DNA of 64,000 bases, from positions 1 through 64,000 of the forward strand of contig NZ_RYZZ01000014.1 in NCBI RefSeq assembly GCF_003989135.1, given 5' to 3'. The stretch's first letter is position 1; the number at the start of each line of letters is the position of its first letter. The DNA comes from Peribacillus cavernae. Lineage in GTDB: Bacteria; Bacillota; Bacilli; Bacillales; DSM-1321. The position numbers and the translations under genes are program-made. Of this stretch, positions 44,030 through 52,612 are shown in pieces. The notes under the pieces are model-generated. The model had not been told where the DNA came from, searched no databases, and was given only the letters and a program-made list of their open reading frames with translations.

Positions 44030-44794
44030 ATGGAATATACAGTGCAGAAGCTAGGCAGGTTGGCCGGGGTCAGCACCAGAACGCTTCGGTATTATGATGA
44101 GATTGGCCTTCTTAAGCCGGCAAGAACCAACTCTTCAGGATACCGCATCTATGGTCAGCAGGAAGTTGATAGGTTACAGCAAATCCTGTTCTATAGGGAA
44201 CTGGAGATCAGTCTAGACAATATTAAAGAAATTGTGACTGCCCCCTCCTTTAACCGAGCTGAAGCCCTTATCGAACATCGTGAACAACTCCTTGACAAAA
44301 GAAAGCAGTTGGATTTGCTGATCGCCAATGTGGAAAAAACAATTGCCTCAAACGAGGGGAGAATGACTATGGCTGATAAAGAAAAGTTTGAAGGTTTTAA
44401 GCAAAAAATGATTGATGATAACGAAAAAAAGTATGGGAAGGAAATTCGTGAAAAGTATGGCGATGATACCATTAATAAGTCCAATGAAAAGCTAAAGAAC
44501 ATGACACAAGAAGAGCATGAAGAAGTAACGCGTCTGGCGAATGAAGTGACTGCCACTTTAACTGAAGCTTTTAAAAATGGCAACCCTTCAAGTGCCATTG
44601 CTCAAAAAGCAGCCGATGTGCATAAGCAGTGGTTAACTCATTACTGGAGCGAGTACAGTAAAGAAGCGCATGCGGGACTTGCCCAAATGTATGTGGATGA
44701 CGAGCGTTTTAAGGAGTACTATGATAAAAAGCAGCCGGGTTCGGCAGAATTTCTGAGAGACGCTATCCACATTTATACGGGTTATAAGAAATAG
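44030..44794 (+). CDS. MerR-family activator, TipAL/Mta type
   Basis: A 254-residue regulator. The MerR winged helix (YTVQKLGRLAGVSTRTLRYY, then DEIGLLKPARTNSSGYRIYG) is followed by a coiled dimer helix and a C-terminal TipAS-like antibiotic-binding domain (about residues 125-254; HKQWLTHYWSEYSKEAHAGL and YTGYKK). Mta and TipAL switch on multidrug efflux or self. ATG 44030 with AGGAGG ahead is chosen; the longer frame from 43973 covers the promoter. No efflux gene follows, so the target may be itself or distant. Confidence 0.9.
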   Translation: MEYTVQKLGRLAGVSTRTLRYYDEIGLLKPARTNSSGYRIYGQQEVDRLQQILFYRELEISLDNIKEIVTAPSFNRAEALIEHREQLLDKRKQLDLLIANVEKTIASNEGRMTMADKEKFEGFKQKMIDDNEKKYGKEIREKYGDDTINKSNEKLKNMTQEEHEEVTRLANEVTATLTEAFKNGNPSSAIAQKAADVHKQWLTHYWSEYSKEAHAGLAQMYVDDERFKEYYDKKQPGSAEFLRDAIHIYTGYKK

Positions 44795-44804
44795 GATTGT
44801 TACA

Positions 44805-44850
44805 GAAGGGAGTAGTACCGCAGTCATTAGAATGCGGTACTACTCCCTTC
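44805..44850. terminator. Perfect 18-bp hairpin without T tract
   Basis: GAAGGGAGTAGTACCGCA pairs perfectly with TGCGGTACTACTCCCTTC around a 10-nt loop. No T run follows on either strand, so it is a poor intrinsic terminator despite the stem strength. Confidence 0.55.
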
Positions 44851-45002
44851 AAATTTACTGAGTGGTGTTTTAAAGAAAAGAAGGCGTTCGAAAGTATCGA
44901 ACGCCTTGCTTTCACTTCCTTCTACCTGTTTAATCCGTTTTTTTCGCCCAGAATGACAGCATCAATGCCGCCTGAGTGTAAGCAGCCACTTAAATTCGAA
45001 TC

Positions 45003-45761
45003 CTATTTCCATGCCTGAATATCCAGCTGTTGATGTCTATTAAATAAACCCGGATAGATGAGAAAGCCCAGGATAATGGCTGTTAGCGAGGCTGCAGATA
45101 AGATCATAAATACAATTAAGAGTTGAAACCGGACAGCTTGTATAGGATCAGCTCCAGCAATAATTTGGCCCGTCATCATTCCGGGAAGCTGGACTAAACC
45201 GATTGTTTTTTGGCCTTCAATAGTTGGGATAAGGCTTGAACGGATTGATTGTTTTAAGATTGGATAAATGGACTGTTTGATGCTGCCACCCAGTGACAAT
45301 ACGAGCAGAACTTCTTCTTTTCTCATCTCTAACTCCCCTTTTAAACGATTTAAGAAGAGATTTGCGATCACCATGGAACTTCCGATTATCATACCACTGA
45401 TCGAGATAATGTATTGTGGAGTTGCCGGTACAATCTGTAATCCTAATAGAAATCCTTGAGTAATGATCTCAACAAAAGAAATAGTCAAGAAAATTTTCCA
45501 AAAAATATAGGGCAGCCCTTTGCCGCGTTTTGCTGCATTTTCAGCTGCAACTATAATCATTATCAGCAGCATTAGAATCACTGCGAATGGGTTATCGAAA
45601 CCGAAAACCATTTTTAAAATATACCCAACAATAAATAATTGTATGGTGGCGCGAATACTCGTAATGATTAAATCGCGGCCGAGTCCTAATTTGAATGCTT
45701 GTGATAGAAAAAGTGCAAGAATGACAAAGCCAAAACTTAATAGAATGGCAAATAAGCTCAT
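45003..45761 (-). CDS. fetB: FetB-type ABC exporter permease
   Basis: A 252-residue UPF0014-family membrane protein with about seven helices, typical of FetB (YbbM). RATIQLFIVGYILKMVFGF and the cytosolic loop KQSIRSSLIPTIEGQKTIGL, with QLPGMMTGQIIAGADPIQAV, are the most conserved parts. FetAB exports iron under oxidative stress in E. coli. It overlaps the ATPase gene by 4 bases. Confidence 0.88.
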   Translation of the reverse strand: MSLFAILLSFGFVILALFLSQAFKLGLGRDLIITSIRATIQLFIVGYILKMVFGFDNPFAVILMLLIMIIVAAENAAKRGKGLPYIFWKIFLTISFVEIITQGFLLGLQIVPATPQYIISISGMIIGSSMVIANLFLNRLKGELEMRKEEVLLVLSLGGSIKQSIYPILKQSIRSSLIPTIEGQKTIGLVQLPGMMTGQIIAGADPIQAVRFQLLIVFMILSAASLTAIILGFLIYPGLFNRHQQLDIQAWK

Positions 45762-46492
45762 TTATAATTCCTCTTCATGTCTAAAAATTGTTTCGTCCGT
45801 ACATCTTTAGGTTCTGTAAAAAATTGTTTGGTAGGTGCCGCTTCAATAATGCTTCCATCCATGACGAGCCATGTTTGATCACCGACTCGTTCGGCTTGAG
45901 ATAGATCATGGGTGACCCAGAGGATAGTCGTATGCTGTTCCCGGTTGATCCGCAAAACGAGTTCTTCCACCTCGTGTGAAGCTAAGGAATCTAGTGCAGA
46001 TGTAACTTCATCCAGCAGCAAAACAGATGGCTCATTAACAAGTGTTCTGGCAAAAGCTAATCTTTGTTTCTGCCCGCCGGAAAGCTCTTTAGCCTGACGT
46101 GATAAAAGGTCCTCTGTGAGACCAACATACTTCATGTATTTTTTGGGATTTTCCAATGACTTACCTTGCAATCGTGCAGGAAGGCTCAAATTATCTAATG
46201 AGGTTCCTTTTAGCATGGGTGCGTCCTGGAAGGCAATACCAACTAGACGCCTAAGCTCTTGTATATTCCACTCCCGAACTTCCTTACCATGAATATGTAT
46301 CTCTCCTTCATCAGGAGTTTGTAGTAAATTGCATAAAGATAAAATGGTGCTTTTTCCTGATCCTGATGGTCCAACAATCGTTACAATCGTTCCTTTTGTT
46401 ACTTTTGCGCTAATCCCTTTTAATACAGAGACAGTTTCATGGTCATGCATAAATGCTTTGCAGACGTTTTTTAATTCAATTTCCGATTCCAT
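45758..46492 (-). CDS. fetA: FetA-type ABC exporter ATPase
   Basis: A 244-residue ATPase partner of the FetB permease. It has Walker A VGPSGSGKST, signature ELSGGQKQR, Walker B VLLLDEVTSALD and the switch histidine WVTHD. Translationally coupled to fetB. A ribosome site GGAG lies rather far (about 14 bases) from ATG. The substrate (iron) is inferred from family. Confidence 0.87.
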   Translation of the reverse strand: MESEIELKNVCKAFMHDHETVSVLKGISAKVTKGTIVTIVGPSGSGKSTILSLCNLLQTPDEGEIHIHGKEVREWNIQELRRLVGIAFQDAPMLKGTSLDNLSLPARLQGKSLENPKKYMKYVGLTEDLLSRQAKELSGGQKQRLAFARTLVNEPSVLLLDEVTSALDSLASHEVEELVLRINREQHTTILWVTHDLSQAERVGDQTWLVMDGSIIEAAPTKQFFTEPKDVRTKQFLDMKRNYK

Positions 46493-46564
46493 ATTAAGGG
46501 TTTCTCACTCCTATCATACAAAAGGGTTTCTTTCAGATTCCGCGTCACTTGGAGTATAACAAAA

Positions 46565-46600
46565 ATATAAACTCAAAAATAAAGTTGTTTAAAATTGGCT
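46565..46600 (+). repeat. Possible solitary C-type Tn7-like end
   Basis: AAAAATAAAGTTGTTTAAAA resembles the C-type TnsB core (AATAAAGTYGTTTAA). The expected TGT terminus 18 bases from the core end is absent (ATA). No partner end was found nearby. Confidence 0.25.
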
Positions 46601-46788
46601 GTAAAAACCCTTGAAATTCAGGAATTTACCCTCTTTTAAACAGCTTTCTTGGTATTTTACAAGTGATCGACGGCATGTGTGTTGTTCCTTCTTTTACATA
46701 TTTTTACTTTCCAAATGAATAAGATGACTATAGACCACCTTTTTACAGCTCACTTTCAGTCTGATAAGCATCGTAGAGGAGGAAAGGT

Positions 46789-47160
46789 ATGTCAAACTAT
46801 GTATCTCCGGAGTTATCAACTGATCAAATGATTTCGATCATCAGAAATGGACTTCAAAAAACTCAAATTCCCAAGAAAATCATCATTGTTGGCGCAGGTA
46901 TGGCAGGACTGGTCTCGGCCTTATTGCTTAAGCAAGCTGGACACAATGTTACAATCCTTGAAGCTTCTGAAAGAGTGGGGGGACGGGTCTATACGGTAAG
47001 ATCCGATTTTAGGGATGAACAGTATCTTGAAGTTGGGGCGATGCGCATTCCGGATACTCATCTTTTGACTTTGGAATATATAAGGAAGTTCCGCCTTCCG
47101 TTAAATAGATTTATGTATCCCTCCCTTGGTAATTCTGGATATTATATACTGTTAACATGA
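46789..47160 (+). pseudogene. Flavin amine oxidase, N-terminal part only
   Basis: The 123 codons hold an FAD-binding Rossmann start ([46 protein letters not shown]) typical of L-amino-acid/monoamine oxidases (about 450-500 residues, YobN-like in Bacillus). It ends after [12 protein letters not shown], before the substrate domain and the second FAD motif. GGAGGAAAGGT precedes ATG. It may still be translated but cannot be a working oxidase. Confidence 0.8.
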
Positions 47161-47224
47161 CTTCTGGAGAGCTAACCTGTGTTCGAGCGGTGATCTTTTT
47201 TCATAGTCTTACATGAATGCGGAA

Positions 47225-47512
47225 TTATTCAGTTAGATATAACTTATCAATCACTGAATTAACTAACGGACGTAAATCCCGAAGCAAGGCTCCATACTTT
47301 TCACTGCTTGTCATTGCATCCATCGTTTCTTTTTCATTCCAAACACTTACGACGCCAAAAAGAGGATTATTATTTTCAATATTAGGCTCTAAAAAATATA
47401 CACTAACACAGCCTGCATCTTTATTGACAGGCACAAGTACATTTCTTCCCAATTCCCGTAGTTGATTTTCCATTCCCACTTTGCAATCGATATTAACCAC
47501 TCTAACAAACAT
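47225..47512 (-). CDS. Antibiotic-biosynthesis-monooxygenase (ABM) fold protein
   Basis: A 95-residue ferredoxin-like dimeric barrel protein: FVRVVNIDCKVGMENQLREL, then PVNKDAGCVSVYFLEP and VSVWNEKETMDAMTSSEKY. Members include heme-degrading and small quinol oxygenases, but many have unknown roles. ATG 47512 with GGGAGG ahead is chosen. It stands alone. Confidence 0.75.
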   Translation of the reverse strand: MFVRVVNIDCKVGMENQLRELGRNVLVPVNKDAGCVSVYFLEPNIENNNPLFGVVSVWNEKETMDAMTSSEKYGALLRDLRPLVNSVIDKLYLTE

Positions 47513-47515
47513 CAA

Positions 47516-47827
47516 ATTCCTCCCTTTAAACCTTTATCCAATTCAAGATACATTGTTTTATGATGCAATTCAATCATCATGATTTTAATAAAACCTTCAT
47601 GATTAATATATACCCTGATAACCTAAACCATCCATCTATTCGAGTAAGGGAATTACGTACTTATAAATTCTTATTTAATAGCCAGCAGGCGTATATGTTG
47701 CATATCCAAACGTAACATAGGTACACTTTAAAAAGTCTTGTTTATTGTTTGTACTATGATTTAAGGAATAAGGTATTCCAGTTATCAACTTGGTTAAAAT
47801 AAACAAAATCTTAAGGAGGCAATCACT
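47516..47827. other. Intergenic, no gene seen
   Basis: AT-rich sequence between the divergent ABM gene and the SDR gene. TTAAGGAGG at 47811-47819 is the SDR ribosome site. I see no clear operator. Confidence 0.5.
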
Positions 47828-48532
47828 TTGTCATTAAAAGGAAAACGCGTAGTTATCATCGGAGGCACTTCCGGCATTGGACTTTCCACTGCAAGGGCAT
47901 TTCTTGATCAATCAGCTCAGGTTATCATTGCCAGCCGTTCTGCTGCAAAACTTTCTGCTGCAAAAAAGGCACTTGGTGATCAAGTAGATATATTTGAACT
48001 TGACTTCCGTAACGAAGAGATGGTTGCAGATGTTTTCAACAAAATTGGAAAGTTTGATCACCTGGTAATCACAGCCGGAGAGATCACTACTGGCCGATTT
48101 AGCGACCTGCCTATCTCTGATGCAAAAGAGTCTTTTGAAAATAAATTCTGGGGGCAGTACATCACAGTTCGGGCTGCTGTCCCATATTTAAATAATGCAA
48201 GTTCTATTACGATGACCTCAGGCGGATATGCGAAGGGTGCGACTACTTTAGAGGCTGTCAATTCTGCAGTTGAAGGATTAGTACGCGGACTTGCCGTTGA
48301 CCTGGCTCCTGTGAGAGTGAATGTCGTTTCACCTGGTATGGTGGACACACCACTCTTTTCCGGAATGCCGGAAGAGCTGCGGCAGGAAAGCTTCTCTAAA
48401 GCAGCCCAGCATTTGCCCGTTGGACGAGTCGGAAAACCGGAAGACATCGCTCAATCATATGTCTATTTAGCGGAAAATGGATTCACTACAGGAACAGTGG
48501 TTACCATCAATGGCGGCGCTCACTTGGGGTAA
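47828..48532 (+). CDS. Short-chain dehydrogenase/reductase
   Basis: A 234-residue classical-like SDR. NAD(P) loop is VIIGGTSGIGLSTARAF. The usual Y-x3-K active site is altered: MTSGGYAKGATTLEAVNSAV keeps Ser and Tyr, but the Lys position after Tyr reads A-K-G-A rather than a clean Y-x-x-x-K, resembling atypical SDRs. VRVNVVSPGMVDTPLF and GTVVTINGGAHLG are normal. TTG start has AAGGAGG ahead. It leads a three-gene run with an ene-reductase and an NmrA protein, suggesting a redox or detoxification operon. Confidence 0.82.
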   Translation: MSLKGKRVVIIGGTSGIGLSTARAFLDQSAQVIIASRSAAKLSAAKKALGDQVDIFELDFRNEEMVADVFNKIGKFDHLVITAGEITTGRFSDLPISDAKESFENKFWGQYITVRAAVPYLNNASSITMTSGGYAKGATTLEAVNSAVEGLVRGLAVDLAPVRVNVVSPGMVDTPLFSGMPEELRQESFSKAAQHLPVGRVGKPEDIAQSYVYLAENGFTTGTVVTINGGAHLG

Positions 48533-48592
48533 TAAGCTGATTTAGAAAGAACCAAGAAAAATAAGTTTGAATTATTGAGAGGAGCTTTTTAC

Positions 48593-49687
48593 ATGACTGA
48601 ATCTAAAACTTTATTCAACACTGTTAAAATAGGCACTATCGATTTAGACAATCGTGTAGGTGTGTCACCGATGACACGCGTAAGTGCAACACCTGAAGGT
48701 TTAGTGACAGATCAAATGATATCTTACTATACAAAGTTTGCCCGGGGTGGATTTGGACTTATCATTACGGAAGGTGTTTATCCTGATGACAAGTATAGCC
48801 AAGGGTACTTCAACCAGCCTGGAATAGTTAACGATGAACAGGTACAGGCCTGGAAAAAGGTAACAGATTCCGTTCATCAAGAAGGCAGTAAAATTTTCAT
48901 TCAGTTAATGCATGCTGGTGCTCTTTCCCAAGGAAATCGTTTTAAAAGGCAGGCTCTTGGCCCATCCACGGTTCAACCAAAAGGTGAGAAATTGGCGATG
49001 TACGGTGGAGAAGGATCTTTTCCTGCGCCAAAAGAAGCGACGAAAGAGGATATTACAGATGTAACCAAAGGATTTGTGGATGCCGCGATACGGGCGAAGG
49101 AAGCGGGATTTGACGGAGTTGAAATTCATGGTGCCAATGGATATATCCTTGACCAATTCCTAACAGACTATATAAATAAACGTAATGATGAATATGGCGG
49201 TTCTACAGAAAATCGGGTTCGATTAGTAGTGGAAACAGTGAAAGCTGTTCGGAATGCAGTTGGTGAAGAATTTACAATCGGAGTTCGGGTTTCGCAGGGA
49301 AAGGTAAATGATCACTCCCATAAATGGGCAGGAAAAGAAAAGGAAGCGGAAGTTATCTTTGGACAATTAGGAAATGCCGGGATTGATTTTATTCATGTTA
49401 CAGAATATAAAGCTTGGCAGCCCGCTTTTGAGGGAGCTAGTGTCACCCTTGCCGGATTGGCAAAAAATTATGGAAATGTGCCTGTCATTGCCAATGGCTA
49501 CCTTCATGATCCTGACCGTGCAAGAAAAATCATTGAAAACGGGGAAGCGGATGTAATTACACTCGGCCGTGGCGCGCTTGCGAATGGCGATTGGGTAACC
49601 AAAGTGAAAAACGATGAGCCGTTGGACGAGTTTGTGCCTGAAAAAGTATTAAGCCCCGATGCAAAAATTAAGGATTTTGAAGCGTAA
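48593..49687 (+). CDS. Old-yellow-enzyme-type NADH:flavin oxidoreductase
   Basis: A 364-residue FMN TIM-barrel ene-reductase. It has the start LFNTVKIGTIDLDNRVGVSP-MTR, IQLMHAGALSQ, VEIHGANGYILDQFLTDYIN-KRNDEYGGS and RVSQG, and the phosphate loop LGRGALANGDWV. Such enzymes reduce C=C bonds of unsaturated carbonyls. ATG 48593 (MTESKTLF) with GAGGAG ahead is chosen over an in-frame upstream start at 48575. No Fe-S domain is present. Confidence 0.88.
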   Translation: MTESKTLFNTVKIGTIDLDNRVGVSPMTRVSATPEGLVTDQMISYYTKFARGGFGLIITEGVYPDDKYSQGYFNQPGIVNDEQVQAWKKVTDSVHQEGSKIFIQLMHAGALSQGNRFKRQALGPSTVQPKGEKLAMYGGEGSFPAPKEATKEDITDVTKGFVDAAIRAKEAGFDGVEIHGANGYILDQFLTDYINKRNDEYGGSTENRVRLVVETVKAVRNAVGEEFTIGVRVSQGKVNDHSHKWAGKEKEAEVIFGQLGNAGIDFIHVTEYKAWQPAFEGASVTLAGLAKNYGNVPVIANGYLHDPDRARKIIENGEADVITLGRGALANGDWVTKVKNDEPLDEFVPEKVLSPDAKIKDFEA

Positions 49688-49807
49688 ATAAAGAACAAAC
49701 TTAAAGGGCCAAATAGATAGAAGATCAAACCGTTTGCAAGAGAATCATTTTTCAAATTTCTAATAATAAATGTGAGAGCAAACGTAATCATAGGGAGGTT
49801 TATAAGA

Positions 49808-50674
49808 ATGGCGACGAAAATTTTGGTGACAGGAGCCACAGGAGCCACGGGTCAGCAGCTTGTTGAGAAACTATCTGGCATGGAAGGCATATCCGTCCAA
49901 GCCGCTACACGTTCAATCGACAAGTATAAGAACAACAGTAATATTGAATATGTAAGGTTTGACTATAATGATGTATCTACCATTCGGAATGCTCTTCAAG
50001 GTGTTGATAAGGTATTTTTAGTGACCGCTGCTGTACCGGAGATGTTCGAAAACGAAAAACGGGTCATTGAAGAGATAAAAAATGCTAGTGTCAAACAAAT
50101 TGTAAAACTTTCGGTAGCTGGAGCGGGGTTGGGTGAGGAAGGGATTACATTCGGAAAATTGCATTATCGCTTGGAGGAAATGGTGAAAGAAACAGGAATT
50201 GCTTACACGCTCCTGCGTCCGATGTCATTCATGCAAAATTACTCCAATTTCATGAGTCAAGCGATTAAAACGCAAGACGCGTTTTATTTACCTATGGGTG
50301 ATGGAAAGGTCAGCATTGTTGATACAAGGGATATTGCCTCTGTAGCAGTCAAAGCCTTTACCGAGCAAGGCCATGAAGGGAAAACCTATACGTTAACTGG
50401 TCCTGAACCTCTTTCTAACTATGAGATTGCAGATATTTTGTCATCGGTATTAGAGAGAAAAATTAGCTATGTGGACGTTTCAGAAGACCAGGCCAGACAA
50501 GGAATGGGAGAAGGGGGAATGACTGATTGGTCCATCGAACGCATGCTGGAACTTTACAGGATCAATAAGGCAGGGCATACTGCAAATGTTTCCTCCGATA
50601 TTGAACAGGTTACCGGGGTGAAACCAACATCGTTTGAGCAATTTGCCAGGGATTATAGCATGACGTTCAAATGA
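49808..50674 (+). CDS. NmrA-like NAD(P)-binding protein
   Basis: A 288-residue atypical SDR of the NmrA/HSCARG type: KILVTGATGATGQQLVEKL, VDKVFLVTAAVPEMFENEKR, LLRPMSFMQNYS and VDTRDIASVAVKAF. These act as NADP sensors or quinone/azo reductases; no Tyr-x3-Lys catalytic pair. ATG 49808 with GGGAGG ahead is chosen. It ends the SDR-OYE-NmrA run, followed by a terminator. Confidence 0.85.
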   Translation: MATKILVTGATGATGQQLVEKLSGMEGISVQAATRSIDKYKNNSNIEYVRFDYNDVSTIRNALQGVDKVFLVTAAVPEMFENEKRVIEEIKNASVKQIVKLSVAGAGLGEEGITFGKLHYRLEEMVKETGIAYTLLRPMSFMQNYSNFMSQAIKTQDAFYLPMGDGKVSIVDTRDIASVAVKAFTEQGHEGKTYTLTGPEPLSNYEIADILSSVLERKISYVDVSEDQARQGMGEGGMTDWSIERMLELYRINKAGHTANVSSDIEQVTGVKPTSFEQFARDYSMTFK

Positions 50675-50710
50675 AGAGGCCTGGTATTTGTGCAAGAGGA
50701 TAACTGAGAT

Positions 50711-50756
50711 ACAAAAGGATGCGCGATCGTAAAAGATCCGGCATCCTTTTGTCTTA
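50711..50756 (+). terminator. Terminator of the oxidoreductase run
   Basis: ACAAAAGGATGC pairs with GCATCCTTTTGT across an 18-nt loop, followed by CTTATT. Confidence 0.7.
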
Positions 50757-50894
50757 TTAACAGAGGATATACTGAGAGCATTAGGGTTAGTGGCAGCATC
50801 TGTTTTGCCTTACTTGCAACATCATATTGAAAACAATAATTGATTCATTATGATTGAAATTGAAAGGTAAATTATTGGAAGGTAAGAATTTTTT

Positions 50895-51164
50895 GTGAAA
50901 CAGTTATTGGCTATTTTGCTTTCATCAGGACTAGTTCTTAGTTTTTCTTTGAGTGCCACCGACTTCGCTGAAGCCAAGACCAAGGTCAAGACGTATAAAA
51001 ACTGTACGGAGCTAAATAGGGATTACAAAGGCGGGGTGGCCCGTTCTTCCTCTGTTAAAAACAAAGGTGGAAAAACGCGCTATAAGCCATATGTTTCAAA
51101 GGCTCTCTATGACGCCAATAAAAAGAGCGATCGCGATAAAGACTGGATTGCTTGTGAAAGATAA
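50895..51164 (+). CDS. Secreted excalibur-domain protein
   Basis: An 89-residue protein with a signal peptide (residues 1-27, c-region near FAEA-KT). The excalibur calcium-binding module follows: NCTELNRDYKGGVARSSS, then YDANKKSDRDKDWIACE with the D-x-D-x-D-G-like DRDKDW loop and two cysteines that likely form a disulfide. The module is often fused to nucleases or wall proteins; here it is alone. GTG start with GGAAGG ahead. Confidence 0.85.
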   Translation: MKQLLAILLSSGLVLSFSLSATDFAEAKTKVKTYKNCTELNRDYKGGVARSSSVKNKGGKTRYKPYVSKALYDANKKSDRDKDWIACER

Positions 51165-51348
51165 ACCTTCGTTCTTCGATAAGAGCATTGCCAAGATCTT
51201 CTGCCCGGAGGTCTTTTCTGCATTTTTGTATGGACTGCCAAACGCTAATTCGATAAGACAGACTTATCACAAGTGTAAACCACTTTAAGATTTCCTTATC
51301 TTTCAAACTTATGTAGACTTAGGGTATAAGATCAGGGGAGGAATCTGA

Positions 51349-51723
51349 ATGTCTTTTATCTTCAAAGCAATCGATCATATTCAACTGGCTGCTCCAAAAG
51401 GCAGCGAGGACATGGCCAGACGATTTTATATAAATATTTTGGGTTTTGATGAAATAGAAAAACCAGAGGAATTAAAGAAAAACGGCGGAGTTTGGTTTGC
51501 ATGTGGAAATCTCCAAATACATATAGGAATTGAAGACCCTTTTTTTCCGGCCAAAAAGGCGCATCCCGCATTTGAAGTGGTGAATTTAGCGGAGTTAAAG
51601 AAGCATTTGACCATAAAGGAGGTTGAGTATAGCGAAGACGGTAAACTCCCTGGGGCAAAAAGAATCTATATATTTGACCCTTTTGGCAATCGCATGGAAT
51701 TGTTAGAGTGGGACAGGGAATAG
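51349..51723 (+). CDS. VOC-family (glyoxalase-like) protein
   Basis: A 124-residue two-module VOC protein: AIDHIQLAAPKGSEDMARRF, YINILGFDEIEKP, LQIHIGIE and IYIFDPFGNRMELLEW. Metal-ligand-like His and Glu are at IDHI, LQIHIG and MELLEW. These include glyoxalases and antibiotic-binding proteins; the substrate is unknown. GGGGAGG precedes ATG. Confidence 0.82.
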   Translation: MSFIFKAIDHIQLAAPKGSEDMARRFYINILGFDEIEKPEELKKNGGVWFACGNLQIHIGIEDPFFPAKKAHPAFEVVNLAELKKHLTIKEVEYSEDGKLPGAKRIYIFDPFGNRMELLEWDRE

Positions 51724-51803
51724 GGGCAGTTCCAGGCGGGGTTACTATTGGGTATCAAGTTGGTTAAAATGAAGTGGCAGGACAAATTTTCAGGAAAGCT
51801 GTG

Positions 51804-52571
51804 ATGAAAGTGTGTTTAATTCTATTTGCTTATCAAGTACATCCGACATACAAGCTTATCGTTGCTGCCAATCGTGATGAGTTTTACGGAAGACCAACGG
51901 CCCCGGCGCATTATTGGGAGGATCACCCCCATATTCTCGCAGGCCGGGATTTAGAAAAAATGGGCACGTGGATGGGAGTGACAAAAGAAGGCCGTTTTGC
52001 CGCGTTAACTAACTATCGAAACCCGGACGAGAAAACAGAGGGAAAGCATTCGCGTGGAGAGTTGGTGGCGGATGTTTTGAATGGCAATGAGAGCCTTGAG
52101 CATTGCATGCGAAAAGTGGAGACAAACCGTCAGTTGTATCCAGGCTACAACTTATTGGCAGGTGATGCCAATGAGCTTTACCACTATTCGAATATTGAAA
52201 ATAAGCTTCATAAGTTAGCGCCGGGTATTTATGGCGTCAGCAATCATTTATTAAATACCGACTGGCCAAAGGTCAAACGAGGCAAAGCAGGTTTATCAAA
52301 AATAATCAGCCAAAATGATGAGTCTATCGTGGAGCAGCTTTTGAACCTTCTTCAAAATACTGATCCCTCCTCGGATGAAATCCTTCCTAGTACAGGAGTA
52401 TCCTTAGAATGGGAAAGAGTTCTTTCGCCGGTGTTTATCCAAAGCGAAAGCTATGGAACGAGGAGCTCGACTGTTTTATTAATGACAGATGAAGAAATTC
52501 ACTACAAGGAACGAGTCTATGGGGAGGGAGGGATTGACGACCGGGAATATACAATAAATCTAAAAAATTAA
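51804..52571 (+). CDS. NRDE/TANGO2-family protein
   Basis: A 255-residue protein with the name motif in VAANRDEFYGRPTAP and an N-terminal CLILFAY, as in NRDE proteins related to human TANGO2. Cys near the N-terminus suggests an Ntn-like fold; the role is unknown, with proposed links to heme handling. ATG 51804 (MKVCLILFAY) is chosen over 51774, which has no ribosome site. Confidence 0.8.
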   Translation: MKVCLILFAYQVHPTYKLIVAANRDEFYGRPTAPAHYWEDHPHILAGRDLEKMGTWMGVTKEGRFAALTNYRNPDEKTEGKHSRGELVADVLNGNESLEHCMRKVETNRQLYPGYNLLAGDANELYHYSNIENKLHKLAPGIYGVSNHLLNTDWPKVKRGKAGLSKIISQNDESIVEQLLNLLQNTDPSSDEILPSTGVSLEWERVLSPVFIQSESYGTRSSTVLLMTDEEIHYKERVYGEGGIDDREYTINLKN

Positions 52572-52612
52572 ACTAGCAGCGTATGATGGATGGAAGGATT
52601 CACGTCCCATCA

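Noticed and set aside
47217-47465. Plus-strand frame opposite the ABM gene
   Set aside because: The minus strand has the family motifs and a ribosome site; this is its antisense.
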